Shown: positions 19,347 to 30,844 of the stretch, in pieces | Numbering within the stretch: the first letter of the stretch is position 1 | How the letters are laid out: each line of letters opens with the position of its first letter | NCBI GenBank assembly: GCA_016584495.1 | Contig: WAID01000006.1 | Span: 558,001-622,000 of the forward strand | DNA length: 64,000 nucleotides | From: Celoporthe dispersa | Taxonomy: Eukaryota; Ascomycota; Sordariomycetes; Diaporthales; Cryphonectriaceae | Direction of reading: 5' to 3' | The notes under the pieces: generated by a model | Told to the model about the DNA's origin: nothing | The model's input: the letters and a program-made list of their open reading frames with translations, nothing else | Databases searched by the model: none | Program-made: the position numbers and the translations under genes

Positions 19347-21543
19347 ATGCCTTCAAGCACCACGGGCACTGAGCAGACCTCCTCCTCGTGTGACACAATG
19401 GAAGACAAGAAGACTCCAGTTGGCAGCACGGCTGCCAAGGCGTCGCCTGCCAAACAATCTCTGTTTAGACGCGCCACGTCAAAGCTGCGCGCTGCTGTCT
19501 GCCTGCCCGACGACAGTACAGTTGAGCCTGCCTCTTCGTCAGGCCCAGCATCCACTGCCGAAAAGAAGGATGACGAAGGCGACAAGGATGGCAAAGACAG
19601 CAAGGACGGCAAGGATAAAAAGGACGAGAAGCCCGAAGACCAGACCATGAAGTGTGAGTTCAAGCACCTCGACAGGAAATTCGACAGCGAGGACAAGCCC
19701 TATTTCCTGGAGCGCAAGAAGGAGGACATCGACAAGGGTGAGAAGAAGGACTGGTGGCAGCTGTTCTCTTTCTGCGTCGTGCGGAGATACGACTCTGATG
19801 GCGACCTGGACGAGACCTGCCTCTATGTCAACCCACAGCCGCTGCGTCAGCTGCTCAAGGACGTTATTGGAAACTATCCCTCCGACCCCATAGATGTCGA
19901 TGACGTGCAGATCGCCTCCCCATACCACTCCCTATTCCACTACCGCAAGCAACTCGAGGAGGTCGGTCTCAAGCGCTTTGAGGCAGAGGGCGACGCAGAG
20001 TCGGCGGGGCAGCTCCGGCTGCTGCTCGACTGGATCAGCACCAACTTTGAGCTCGAGATTGCCGCGCAGGAGAGGTGTCTGTCGAGCGACAGCAAGGCCA
20101 TCGCGTACGATAAACTATGGACGCTGTTCGTCCCCGGCACCATCGTGCACGCAAAGGTCCAGAACCAGCACCGAGCCTTCCGTATTCAGGATTACTGGTA
20201 CGACCCTGACGATGACGAGCACCCGGGCCTGAATCTAAACACCCGATTTGTCGACTACGACGGCGACACGTTTGGATACCGGAGGCTCGACCTGCACATC
20301 CCCAAGTACACCGGGGTGAGGGAGATCAGCTCGCATGAGGTGCGGCCCCTTCACTTTATCGACAATGCGGATGAGATCCGCGAGACGCTCCCTGGCCAGG
20401 GGCAAGAGATTCCAGGAGCTCGCCGGCGGCCAGCATTTCATGCAGTACAAGGGCATTGCGCTCAAGAGGAACCCCCAGTGCGCGGGCAAATATCTGAGAT
20501 TCGACGCCGGCGGTCGCATCATGATCGACTGCAAGACGTACCACCGGCTCGACGCAAATGATACGATCTGGGTGTACAGCTTTGGGAAGGATCACCCGGC
20601 CGATGACCTGACTGAGGAGGATCTCCTTCTCGCCAGCGCCATGGTGAGAGGGTATTCCATGACGGCCAAGCGCTTCCTGGAGTTCTGTATCGACAATATC
20701 TCCGAGATCACGTGGAACACCCACTGCTTCGAGGAGCTCGTCCTCGACGGGACGATCAAGAAGACCGTACAAGCCCTTGTGTCCACGCACTCCCAGAGGA
20801 AACTCGACCCGACGGCAGAGGATGGCTTTGATGACATTGTGAAAGGCAAAGGCCAGGGGCTCGTCTGCGTCTTGCACGGGCCGCCAGGAGTCGGGAAGAC
20901 CTTGACGGCAGAGTGCGTTGCCGAGTACGTCAAGCGGCCTTTGTTTATGGTCTCCTCGGGCGACCTTGGCGTTACGAGCGAGGAGCTCGACAAGCAGCTG
21001 ACCGAGATCATGGACATGACCTCGACCTGGCGTGCCGTCCTCCTCATTGATGAGGCAGACGTCTTCCTGGAGCAGAGGGCCCTTCACGACCTTCACCGCA
21101 ATGCCATGGTCTCCGTGTTCCTGCGTGTGCTGGAGTACTACGCTGGTATCCTGTTCCTCACCACAAACCGTGTGGCAACATTTGATGACGCTTTCAAGAG
21201 TCGCATCCACATCCCGATCCGGTACACTGATCTTGACCTCAAGTCAAGACTGCAGATCTGGCACAACTTTTGCAACAAGGTTCCGGGCGGCGTGGACATC
21301 TCGGAGGCCGAGTTCCAGACCTTGGCTGAGCACGACCTCAATGGCCGTCAGATCAAGAACGTGATCAAGGCGGCGGAGAGCCTGGCTGCCTTCGACAAGG
21401 TCAAGCTCGACTTCAAGCAGATCCAGCAGGTCACCAAGATCCAGGCCACGTTCGAAAAGGACCTCACGAGCTTCGGCGAGATAGACTATACCGCACCTGG
21501 CTCGGCAAAGAGGCATGCTGAGAGCAGGAATCTGTACTATTAG
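19347..21543 (+). CDS. AAA+ ATPase with DUF7025-type N-terminal region, frame broken once
   Basis: Starts at ATG 19347 in a strong context (GCCGCCATG). After a charged Asp/Lys-rich leader comes the N-terminal region typical of fungal DUF7025 AAA proteins (FKHLDRKFDSED, then IASPYHSLFHYRKQLEE, then FVDYDGDTFGY). The C-terminal ATPase has Walker A GPPGVGKT (about residue 511), Walker B VLLIDEAD (about 566), a sensor-like FLTTNR and a lid region. The frame changes near 20390-20392: reading the CCC there as CC joins IRETL to LARGKRFQELAGG and yields 731 aa. Introns that would restore frame (such as 20316-20406) remove conserved sequence. Its cellular target is not readable; the family is abundant and poorly studied in filamentous fungi. 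Confidence 0.85.
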
Positions 21544-22795
21544 AGATAGGAAGGTAATGAATAAATGGAATCGGTCAGAAATAAAACGCACCACTCTCCC
21601 AGCTGAGAATGCATCCTTCCATAAGTTTTGTCTCTCGACTGCTAGACGTTGAGAAGCTTGTCGCCCGAGATGCTGCTGAAGGTCAAGATGCGTCTCGAAA
21701 GGGAGCGGTGTTGTAAACAAAAGAAACTTGAAGGAGGAAGAGGACCTCGCAAAGAGGATTCCCATGAGCAGCCAGGGGTTTCAAGAGAAAGAAGAGACTT
21801 TCATCACCGACTCATTGCGGAGCGCGGATCGGCCAAAGGCTGGCCCTGCCGCGAGGCATCACTCGAACCTTCGCCCAAGCACGAAATGACATTCGCCCCC
21901 TGAAGAACATCTTCTTCAAGACAAGTATGTTCACCATCTCAGACCGATTTAGTGGGCTTATCTGTCCTACTAAAATACTAGCCGCTCTTGTTTTCACAAT
22001 ACTCTCCTGGACGATTGCATGCTTGAATGTCTTGCATTATCACATCGGTTACCTCAGCAGCACCCAATGAGCAACTTGCGATCATCTAATGAAGCGGTGA
22101 GTATGTCATTGGAAATTGCCCTGACTGCCCTGGCCTCTCAAATCCACAGCGTTGACAATGGCTTGCCCTCTACTTCTCCTGCCAAGGTGACAGCCGAGCT
22201 CGAGAAGGCTTCTTATAGGGGTTCTTTCTCTCTCTCTCTTTCTATTGCACGTCTTCTCCCCTTCAAGACTGACCGAGTTGCAGATTAATCAAGAACCAAG
22301 GAAAGAATACGAGACGCCAAGTCTTGAGCAACACAGGTCGCCAAGAGGGCCTCCTAACGCTCCCAAGGGCTTGGCCTCTTGAACGCGGCTCGGCACCTGC
22401 ACTTGGCAAATTACAATTGGTACCGAAGCCCAGAGAATAATGACAATCCGTAACCAGCAGCTTTCTTGGCCAAGGATCAAATACTTTTTAGCGGGCCTGG
22501 ATTGCAGTCCGGCGCGTGCTGGGTCTTGGGGCTCGCGATCCTCGATGATGATCATGCATATTTAGGTTGCCTCCTTTCCTATCCGTCGGTCACGGGGCCA
22601 TCTTTTGCACATAGATCTAAACAAATTCAAATAGTTCCAACGGCAGCCAGGTTCCAAGGCTGTGACTGTGACGGTGGGCCTTTTCACCTCAAAGAAGTGC
22701 AATCTTTGAGCCTTTCTCTATCTATTTTTTTTTAATTCCTGACGTCGACTCGACAACTAGCGAGCTCACACATTCCCTACCAAATTTTTGTTATA
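21544..22795. other. Intergenic, no gene seen
   Basis: 3' flank of the AAA gene and upstream region of the GH72 gene. A pyrimidine-rich tract with T10 lies at 22690-22735, just before the GH72 start. No gene recognised. Confidence 0.5.
21560..21565 (+). terminator. AATAAA polyadenylation-like signal
   Basis: AATAAA 17 bases after the AAA ATPase stop codon, in the expected place for 3'-end processing; fungal signals are loose, so this is only suggestive. Confidence 0.35.
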
Positions 22796-24222
22796 ATGAA
22801 GCCAGTTCAGGCAGCGCTGCCTCTCGTGGGAGTGGCGATTGCAGGGCATGCTGGCGGTGCTCTGCGTCGACAATCCAGCAGCGTGCCAGAGGTGACAGTT
22901 GAAGGCAACGGTGAGACTGAACTTTCCCGAAAATGGAGGGTGGGATCATGGCTGACAGTAATGATGATTAGCATTCTGGGCCGATGGCGAGCGCTTTTAC
23001 ATCCGCGGAGTAGCCTACCAACCTGGTGGTGCCGCAGACGCCGCAGATCCGCTGCTGGATATCGACAGCCTTACAAGGGACGTCGAAAACTTCAAGACCT
23101 TGGGAATCAATACGATCCGGGTCTACACGGTAGACAACTCGCAGAACCACGACGAAGGCATGGACCTCCCTCGCCAGCGCAGGCATCTACCTCGCCCTCG
23201 ATGTCAACTCGCCCAAGTTCTCCCTGAACAGAGCCGACGCCTTCCTCTCATACAACGAGCGATACCTGCAGTCCGTCTTCGCGACTGTCGACAGCTTCGC
23301 CAACTACACCAACACCCTGCTGTTCTTCAGCGGAAACGAGGTCATCAATGACAAGGACACCACCGGCGTGGCGCCGTACATCCGTTCCGTCACCCGCGAC
23401 ATCAAGAACTACCTCAACGCTCAGGGCTACCGCAGCATCCCCGTCGGATATTCCTCTGCGGACGTCTCGGAGAACATCGAACAGCAGCTCCAGTATTTCG
23501 ACTGCGGGGATGACAGCTCGGCCGTTGACTTCTTCGCGTTCAACGATTATTCGTGGTGCGACCCATCAGACTTTGTGACCTCTGGGTGGCAGGCCAAAGT
23601 CCAGCGATACAGCGGGTACAGCATCCCGCTGTTCCTCTCAGAGTACGGCTGCATCGAGGACGACAGGGCTTGGGGCGAGGTTGCTGCTCTATATTCGACC
23701 AACATGTCGTCAGTGTTCTCGGGCGGCATTGCCTATGAGTACTCCACCGAGGCGAATGGATACGGCATCGTCGAGATCTCAGGCGGCGAGGTCACGACGA
23801 ACGAGGACTTCGACCAGCTAGCTAGCGCATTAGCTGCAACACCCAACCCAGACGGGGACGGAGGCTACAACACCAACACGAACGCCTCTGCCTGCCCTGC
23901 GCAGTCGAGTGAGTGGGATGTCGCTGATCTCCTCATTCCTGCGCCTCCATCTGGAATCGACGAGTATATGGAGAATGGCGCTGGTGTGGGTCCCGGCCTC
24001 TCGGAAGATGTGACAACATCGCAGTATGGAGGCGACTCGTACTCGGAGTCCAATGTGACTATGGACGGTGTTGTGGTTGCCTCCACCAGCGATGGGACTT
24101 CGTCTTCTGGCAACTCATCCTCGGGCGGCTCCAGCAGCAGCGGTAGCCTGTCGACGTCCAACGCCATCACCAGCTTCTTCGTGCCCATCGCACTGATAAT
24201 GGCTGCTCTGGTGCTTGAGTAG
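22796..24222 (+). CDS. GH72 beta-1,3-glucanosyltransferase (GEL/GAS family), frame broken once
   Basis: GPI-anchored enzyme that elongates cell-wall beta-1,3-glucan by cutting and re-joining chains. ATG at 22796 with an Ala/Gly-rich signal peptide. The intron at 22911-22971 (GTGAGA...TTAG, 61 nt) joins EGN to AFWADGERFYIRGVAYQPGG. Conserved GINTIRVYTVDNSQNHDE follows, then acid/base FFSGNEVIND and nucleophile LSEYGC. The C terminus is a Ser/Gly-rich stalk plus a hydrophobic GPI tail (FFVPIALIMAALVLE); there is no CBM43/X8 module. The frame breaks near 23168-23170: reading CCC as CC gives GMDLLASAGIYLALDVN, matching family spacing, and a 454-aa protein with the catalytic glutamates at 161 and 262, the Gas1 positions as I recall them. 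Confidence 0.93.
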
Positions 24223-24735
24223 GCATAAGTACTCGCCAAGACTCTTGTGGGACTTGCGGATATTGATTATATCCCGCCGTCCAGCAGCATTGGAGCAGTG
24301 TGTAAAGTTTCGCGTACATAATTATTAACATAAATCATATTCCAAGTAATATCCGTTCCGGTCGAGATCCGTACGCTCTCCCGCTCGCTGGTGACGTCTT
24401 GGGCTGTCAAAGCGTGCAAGCGCATCCTGCTTTCAATATTGCCAATGTCCTACATTCAGGAGATGTCCACCAGAATCAGCGCCTCGAGCAGGGTTAGAAC
24501 TGCTGACGTGTTTGTAGAAGACGAGGCCCAGTGGTAGAGATACTCTTGCGTGACGTTGATGTTTCTCTGCGCTCTCGCGAAATGTCTTGTCTAGTATCTA
24601 GATCTAAGCTGACGCCCAGCCGTGATTCTATGCTCTACATTCTATGAACAGTTCTAATGATCTCTATACCGCATTATATCAACGTTAAACAAAGAGAGAG
24701 AGGGGGGGGGGATTCTTGGACGGCAATCCAACGCT
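24223..24735. other. Convergent intergenic spacer
   Basis: Between the 3' ends of the GH72 gene and the peroxidase. GA then G11 near 24693-24711. No gene. Confidence 0.55.
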
Positions 24736-25931
24736 CTAAATCTTCGCACGCTCCCGGAACTTCTCGTTTTGTCTCGCCAGTGGTGCTGCCTCGCTCCCAA
24801 CCTGGCCGTCTCCCTGGACATCCCCAGGCCGGCCCAGCGTTTCTGCCTTCTTGGGAGCACTGACGTATCCGCCCTTTTCGTTGTCCGAATTCGTCACCTT
24901 GCCTGCGCCGTCACGGTTGATACCCAGCTCCATCAGTTTGAAGAATACATCCGAAAAGTCTTTGAAGAAGACGGCCTTGTCCTTGGCGTACAGCTTCACC
25001 CACTTCAGGAACTCTGGGTCGCGGATCAATGCCATGTCGGTCGGTAACATCATGAGTTCTTCCTCCGTGACGGGGTCAAAGGCCGCAAACTGAAGGATAT
25101 CTGAGCCCGGCAGCCGTTTCTCTTTCCACTCCTCCGACATAAGAAGGCGATAATATTGATTCGAGAACCTCGTGGGATTGTTGACCCACTTCCCCTCAAA
25201 TCCAGAGTCTTTCCGGCTGTTAGATTGGACACATCCATTGACTCCGTTAGGGAGGAAGCGACTTCTACACGGAGAGACTTACTAGCGGTGTGACAGCGAC
25301 CGAGGTTGTGGGCGCCGCAGAGTGCCACAATCTCCCTATCATTGAAGCCCATGCGGTAGAAGACGGACCGGATGTGATCTGACCCGAGTGCTGCGTCTGG
25401 GAGCCTTCCCCGTGGCGGGAGCTTGCTGTCGTCGACATAGTCCGTCCTCCCGGGGAGCCAGGGGATATCCGGACCGCCCATGGCCTTGATGGCTGTGACG
25501 CCAGCCAGGGTCCAGAGGTCGGCGTAGGTGATCCACGGGTGCTGACGCTTGACGGGCTCGAGAAACAAACGGGCATGCTGCAGACCCGCGTTGGCAGGGT
25601 CGCCACCCTCGGATTCATATCTCATGCCCGCGCCATTGCTTCCGCCCGTGTCCGTCTCGGCATCATAAGTACCGGCAGAGTGCCTGTCGAGCTGGGTTAA
25701 TACTTGATGGGAATCTTGACATGTTCCCCTTTTCATTTGGCCAAGGAGGAAGAAAAAGAAGGAGAAAAAGACGAAAAGGGGGGAGGTTGGGGGAGGTTAC
25801 CAGGCGAGTCTCACGAGGACAGGTCCAGCGCTGCCATCATCATACTCGGGCTGATCGAGGAGGTCGATTATAGACTTTCTGACGGCCTCGAAGTCTCCTA
25901 GCTGCGACGACACCTGAGTGGCTGCAGCCAT
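24736..25931 (-). CDS. Cytochrome c peroxidase-like class I heme peroxidase, no transit peptide
   Basis: Heme peroxidase that removes hydrogen peroxide. Exons are 25801-25931, 25283-25683 and 24736-25208; introns are 25684-25800 (117 nt) and 25209-25282 (74 nt). The spliced protein is 334 aa. Distal residues sit in RLAWHSAGTYD (R41, W44, H45), the proximal His in CGAHNLGRCH (H169), the proximal Trp in FEGKW (W185, matching CCP Trp191) and the Asp in MMLPTD (D235). All are intact, so it should be active. The ATG at 25931 begins MAAATQVSSQ with no mitochondrial presequence, so this is the cytosolic 'putative heme-binding peroxidase' (CCP2-like) type. The second acceptor (GGAAAG) follows a non-canonical A but is the only one that keeps frame. 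The electron donor (cytochrome c or ascorbate) is not decided by sequence alone. Confidence 0.92.
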
Positions 25932-27999
25932 GGTTTATCGGGAGAAGGCGGGTGGGTGACGGATATCTTGTCTATAATTTAGATGCGCAATTTGTTATAA
26001 AGACGACTGGAAGTGTCAAGGAGAGACAATAGTCCAGGAATGAAAGAAAATCTATGAAAAGCAGCAGTTGGTCTATACCATGTCTATAGTGTATAGGAAC
26101 GAGCAGTCCCAAGCCGACAGAGAAGGAAGAAAAAAAAAAGACAACAACAAGATAAGATCACGAGTTCATGAGTTGACCTCGGCTTTCGAACTCAACGACC
26201 CACTGCTCTGGTGGGCTCACCATGTGGGTCGTCTTTATCGATTCATCCGCATTCAAATTCTTCTCGTTGGCCACATGTTCCCGAGGTTGGCTCAGTTCAA
26301 GAGCCTCGTTTACACGCTAGTTATCGTGGTTCATGACGTAAACGGCCATAGCCTGAAGGCGAGGCTGATGGAAACAGCCGGGCGTCCTCTTGAGTCTCTA
26401 GAGACGTCCCTGTTGGTGTTATTTGTTTATTAGTTGAAGATGATCTACAGCCTAGTGACCAGGATTTGACAGACATCCACTCATTCGGATCAGATAATAG
26501 TTTCTGGTGACCTGGTAACTAGATTTTTCCTATGAAGCATAAGGAGCTTGTGTGTGCTGAAGTACACTGCTGATGGCCTTGAGGCTTTCCGGCACACATT
26601 GACCAGGATGATATTTGTAGACTGCGTATTTTGAAGGTTTCGCCAATTCACTGATTGGTTCATTTTCAAGGGCCAGCTCTTGCGTGTGAGGTCTTCATCC
26701 TGTACAATTGGCTCTTTGGTACGCTCTGGGCGCCACACTGCTTCTTTCGGAATAAGGACCGACTTCCGACTAACACGTCAATAGTACTTGGATGAAGGGT
26801 CATATTCTCTGGCCTTTGGCAGTATGTAAGGATTCGAGATAGCTGAATCCGGCTTGCTCCCCTGACATCTAATTACTTTCGGTGTTGGCTTGTTGCAAGT
26901 GTTCATGATGTGAATTATTGCTTGACATTCTGTGGCTTGCTGGGAAAAAGTCCCTCAGGAGTGTTGAATTCATAAGATGTTGGTACCTGCTGGCCTGACC
27001 ACAATATTACAAATATTACTTACAGGAATGCGTGGTGTTACACAGCTTAATTACCAAGATGGAATATTGTGGTCATGGTAACAAGCCGTGTACACACTAC
27101 CCAAATTTGTGAGAACGAGTCGACGCATGATGCACACTTGTGCGGACGTCTCTGGTCTTGAAACCCGGGAGCGAATCCCCTCATTTCACGATTGTATCTA
27201 AGTATCAAGCCTGTGACAGATGTTGACATCATATGGAGAGACTCCTGGTAATTATTGAGCATTGGGCATGCATGCGTAGAAGGCTGCTCGACACCTTGCT
27301 GTGTGTGATGCTCCGTTATAAATTTAAGACGACGGATCCGACTCTTTCTAATCGAGCTGACCTCTTTGCCCTGTGTTGATTAAAATTTACGTAGGCAGCA
27401 ATTGTCATGAATCCATTCAGCATGGAATCACTCGCCCGATATATCGACTGTCATGTATGATGTGAGAATCCACCTGGACCCGCTCCCTGCGCTGCCAATC
27501 ACTCCACCAAGATGCTTCATCCTTTGCCATACAGTATCCAGACGGACATCTCACTAGTGCTTACTATGGAGTAGGAGCTGAAATGTACATCAACATTCCC
27601 GGGAAATCATTGGTATGAAGACCACCGAGACGGTGTCTAGCTGGCATTGCGTCGGCTGTCGGTCTCTATTCTTATTCAGGGGATCTGTGCTAGCGCTGAG
27701 GCGTTGCGTCCAGCGCCGGTCAAAGCGTTAACAATTATGCTGTGTCTGCTGTTTGAGAGGATCTTAAAACAGTGACTAGTGGCACGTGCATTTTCCATTT
27801 CTTTTTTGTTTTCTTTTTCTCTGGGCAGATGCTTTGAGTTGAAAGGGTGTGTCCTTCCTCCTTTTCTTCATCTTCTTTCTCGCCTAGAGATTCTGGTGCC
27901 ATATTTCTACACATAATATCACTTCTCAAGACTCCTAGACAACAGTCCCGAGAGGCAGCGACGGACACAGCCACATCTTGCAAGACGCACGAGGAAGAC
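25932..27999. other. Divergent intergenic region, 2.1 kb
   Basis: Between the divergent peroxidase and sulfotransferase starts. It is AT-richer than the flanks, and no ORF shows family resemblance. A T/C-rich leader lies at 27790-27895, ahead of the sulfotransferase start. Confidence 0.5.
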
Positions 28000-29108
28000 A
28001 TGCCGCGCCTCATAGATCAGCTGCCAACTCCGGCTCATGTCCGCGAGAAATTGGTGATAGTGACCAGCAGGAGTCGGTCAGTAGTCAAGGAACTCCTAAG
28101 CTAGTAAATGTATGTTTCTAAAAGTACTAAATATCATCTCTCTTAGATCCGGAACTTTTTCCCTGTACCAGGCCCTGAAAATCCTGGGCTACAAGCCGTA
28201 CCATATGTACGAGGTCGTCCAGACGACCACACATATGGCCATCTTCGAAGAGGCGTTGAGCTGTAAATATTTCGGAACTGGGAAGCCTTACGGAAGAGCA
28301 GAGTTTGACAAGTGGTTCGCCGACTACGACGTAAGTATCTACCGAGGACGTATCTATCATCTCTTCTTCCTCGAGCGTGTTTCAGCGACGCAAGACCTTG
28401 TGGCTGACACTATTATCTGTTTGTGTTGCAAACCCAGACCCTGATCGAGATTCCGGCCTTCTTTGCCGATGACATAATTGCAGCATATCCAGACGCCAAG
28501 TACATTCACGTTGACAGAGATGTCGACAAGTGGTTGGTTTCCGTGCAGAATGTCACGCAAACTGTGAGACCTCTTTTGGATTCGACCACGATGAACCTCA
28601 TTGCGATGTATGATCCATTCATCAGACTCTACATCTCCCTGCACGTCATGATTTTTCGCTGCATGGGACATGATATGCACGACGACGACCCCAACATGGC
28701 CGTAGTGATGAAAGAGGATTATCTCGAACTGTGGGTCTCCCCTTCTCCTTTTCTCCGTCTTTTGTTTTTTTTGGGTACCTCCTCTCCGTAATAATGAATT
28801 GTCTGTCGTGAGAAGCAGCAGCTGAGTGGAGATTGTAATTATGCAACAGTACCGATCAAGTCAAGAAACTTGTCCCCAGGGAGAATCTGGCATGCTTCAC
28901 GTTGGAAGATGGGTTCGGATGGGAGCAGATCTGCCCGTGGCTGGGAAAGCCCATACCCGCTACTAAATATCCTCGAGGAAACGCCCCAAAGGAGTTCCAG
29001 CAGCTCACCATGAAGCTACTGGCTCCTTCTTTCGCAAAAGTAGCAGGCTTGGTAATCGCGGCAGTGTCGATCCCGGTGGGCGCCGGCCTGTGGTACTATC
29101 TCGGCTGA
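28000..29108 (+). CDS. Sulfotransfer_4-family P-loop protein
   Basis: Fungal sulfotransferase-like protein (PF17784 type), expected to use PAPS; the acceptor is unknown. Four exons (28000-28076, 28147-28330, 28438-28730, 28850-29108) with introns of 70, 107 and 119 nt give 270 aa. The phosphosulfate-binding loop SRSGTFSLYQALKILGY is split by intron 1 (GTCAGT...TTAG). The family helix HMYEVVQ and a 3'-phosphate site-like IHVDRDVDKWLVSVQN follow, then GWEQICPWLGKPIP and a C-terminal hydrophobic helix (VAGLVIAAVSIPVGAGLWYY), so it is likely membrane-tethered. The usual PR-T-GT is SRSGT here. The start MPRLIDQLPTP is the first in-frame ATG after the leader. Confidence 0.88.
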
Positions 29109-29481
29109 AGTAGCATGCAGGCGTTATGATTCCGTGTGTAATCTGGGTCGACACTGTCTTGTGTCAGCCTCTCAAACGCTCGGTGGGATGCGGAGGTGGC
29201 CCGAAAATTGGGGTTCATGTTAAGGAATAATGCCTTCCTGCTCGCGTGATCATTCAGCACATACAACTATTCTAGAATCCTTCCTCTCTGTAACTACTTC
29301 AATCTCTTCCTTCTCTGTCTACCTTGATCATATACCGACTCGTGAATTCATTGAGCGTTCTGGTACGGCCTTTGGATCTCCAGATCACAGCGAGCGTGTC
29401 AATCTGCACTATTCATGTTGCGCCACAATGCGGGCACCGCAACTCCGCGTCAGACCACCTGGGCACCCCGCGAGGAGTAAT
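29109..29481. other. Short intergenic spacer
   Basis: About 370 bases between two plus-strand genes. An alternative in-frame ATG for the methyltransferase at 29428 lies inside it. Confidence 0.5.
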
Positions 29482-30637
29482 ATGGCGAGGCGCACGCCGA
29501 GCGAGCACCGCACGGTCGACAGATTCTGCTATCAGTATCTGCAAATGGAACCATCATTAGACTATCCCGACGGCAACCTGCTGAAGACTGCCCCGGTACA
29601 AGAAGAGATCTTCGACCGCCTGTTCGTCGACCAGTCCACTCCGTCACCCAAGATAGCCAGATTCCAGTTACGTACCTTGAAGGAGCTGGCCAGAAGAATC
29701 CAGGAGAGCATCAGTGATGAAGAGACAGATGTATATGTGTGTTAACCTCCAAGGCCCTAAGCATCTTAAGAAGAAGAAAAAAAAGAAAAAAAAAGGAAGA
29801 AAGAAAAATACTAATTATTGTGCGCCGCAGGAAGTCGCAGATGGGCTCATGAACCGCATTGGGGAGCTCATGTCTATGCCAAGAATGTCCGACATGGACG
29901 AAGCACAGCAGAGATGCATCGTCTCGTACCGACTATCGTTGCTGCAAACGCCTGTCATGATGGATATCCTCGAGAATCGTTCCCTCATTGCGGCCAGCGG
30001 TACGACTGGCCTCCGCACGTGGGAAGCTGGTCTACATCTTGGACAGTATCTGTGCGTCAACAGCGATCTCGTCCGAGGGAGGAGAGTACTCGAGCTCGGA
30101 GCAGGTACAGGGTACCTGTCCATTATCTGCGCAAAGCATCTCGGTGCTGCTCATGTGACAGCTTCAGATGGCTCAGGGAAGGTTATTGACAACCTTACTG
30201 ACAACTTGACCCTCAATGGCATCCAGTGGAGTTACAACGTTTCGTCTGGGTCTGTCGTCACTCCAAAGCTGCTGGAGTGGGGCCATGCGCTGGTTGGCAC
30301 CGAAGAGGCCGTGTGGAATGGAGGTCGAGAGATCGATCTCATCATTGGCTCAGACATTACGTATGACCAGAGAGCCCATGCGCCCTTGATTGCAACCCTC
30401 AGGGACCTTCTCGACCTCTTCCCCGGCGCTGTCATCATCATTGCGATTAAACAACGAAACGTCGCCACCCTAACGGCCTTTCGAGAAGGCTGCTCTCGCA
30501 ATCGACTCAACGTGGAATCACTAAACTTCACCATCGAAGAAGTGCACCAAGTATCGGAGAGACAGGAGGTGTTGACTCCCTTTTATAGCTCCTCCGCACC
30601 GATATGTATTTTCCATATATCGAGTACTGAGAGATAG
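29482..30637 (+). CDS. EFM3-like protein-lysine methyltransferase (family 16)
   Basis: SAM-dependent methyltransferase resembling yeast Efm3 and human EEF2KMT (FAM86), which methylate a lysine of elongation factor 2. The N-terminal family signature is RFCYQYLQMEPSLDYP, then VQEEIFDRLF. The SAM motif is VLELGAGTGYLS (about residue 169), with GSDITYD as motif II. An intron at 29731-29830 (GTATAT...CGCAG, 100 nt, with long A-rich tracts) joins exons in phase and gives about 351 aa. The start at 29482 (MARRTPSEHRT) places the conserved RFCYQYL near residue 13, as in homologues; 29428 is an alternative. A donor at 29737 would add two residues. Convergent with the ULD_2 gene, 207 bases apart. Confidence 0.85.
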
Positions 30638-30844
30638 GAGCCGAATAGAAAGTATTATTGAAAGTGAGGGTCAAGGTGCAGGTGGCCGATCCTGGGGCGC
30701 ATCTCCGACACATTCGTAACGGAGATGATCAATAATCCGTGTATCGTTGATGTTCGTAGGCGTGTACAGTCAACACGTGACAATTCCATCGTTTCTGACC
30801 CGGCCATGGTAATTAACTAATAGTATGAACACGACTTCCGCTCT

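Noticed and set aside
20316..20406. Intron to restore the AAA ATPase frame
   Set aside because: Donor GTGAGG is good and length fits the phase, but it would delete the conserved VRPLHFIDNADEIRETL stretch that homologues keep; a one-base indel explains the data better.
20356..21210. 284-codon minus-strand ORF across the AAA ATPase domain
   Set aside because: Antisense shadow of the Walker A/B region.
23130..23182. Intron to explain the GH72 frame change
   Set aside because: Available GT-AG pairs give lengths that do not restore the frame, and they would cut the conserved NSQNHDE block.
27165..27185. GCGAATCCCC word resembling a tRNA T-loop
   Set aside because: The loop is not TTCRANY and no cloverleaf is evident.
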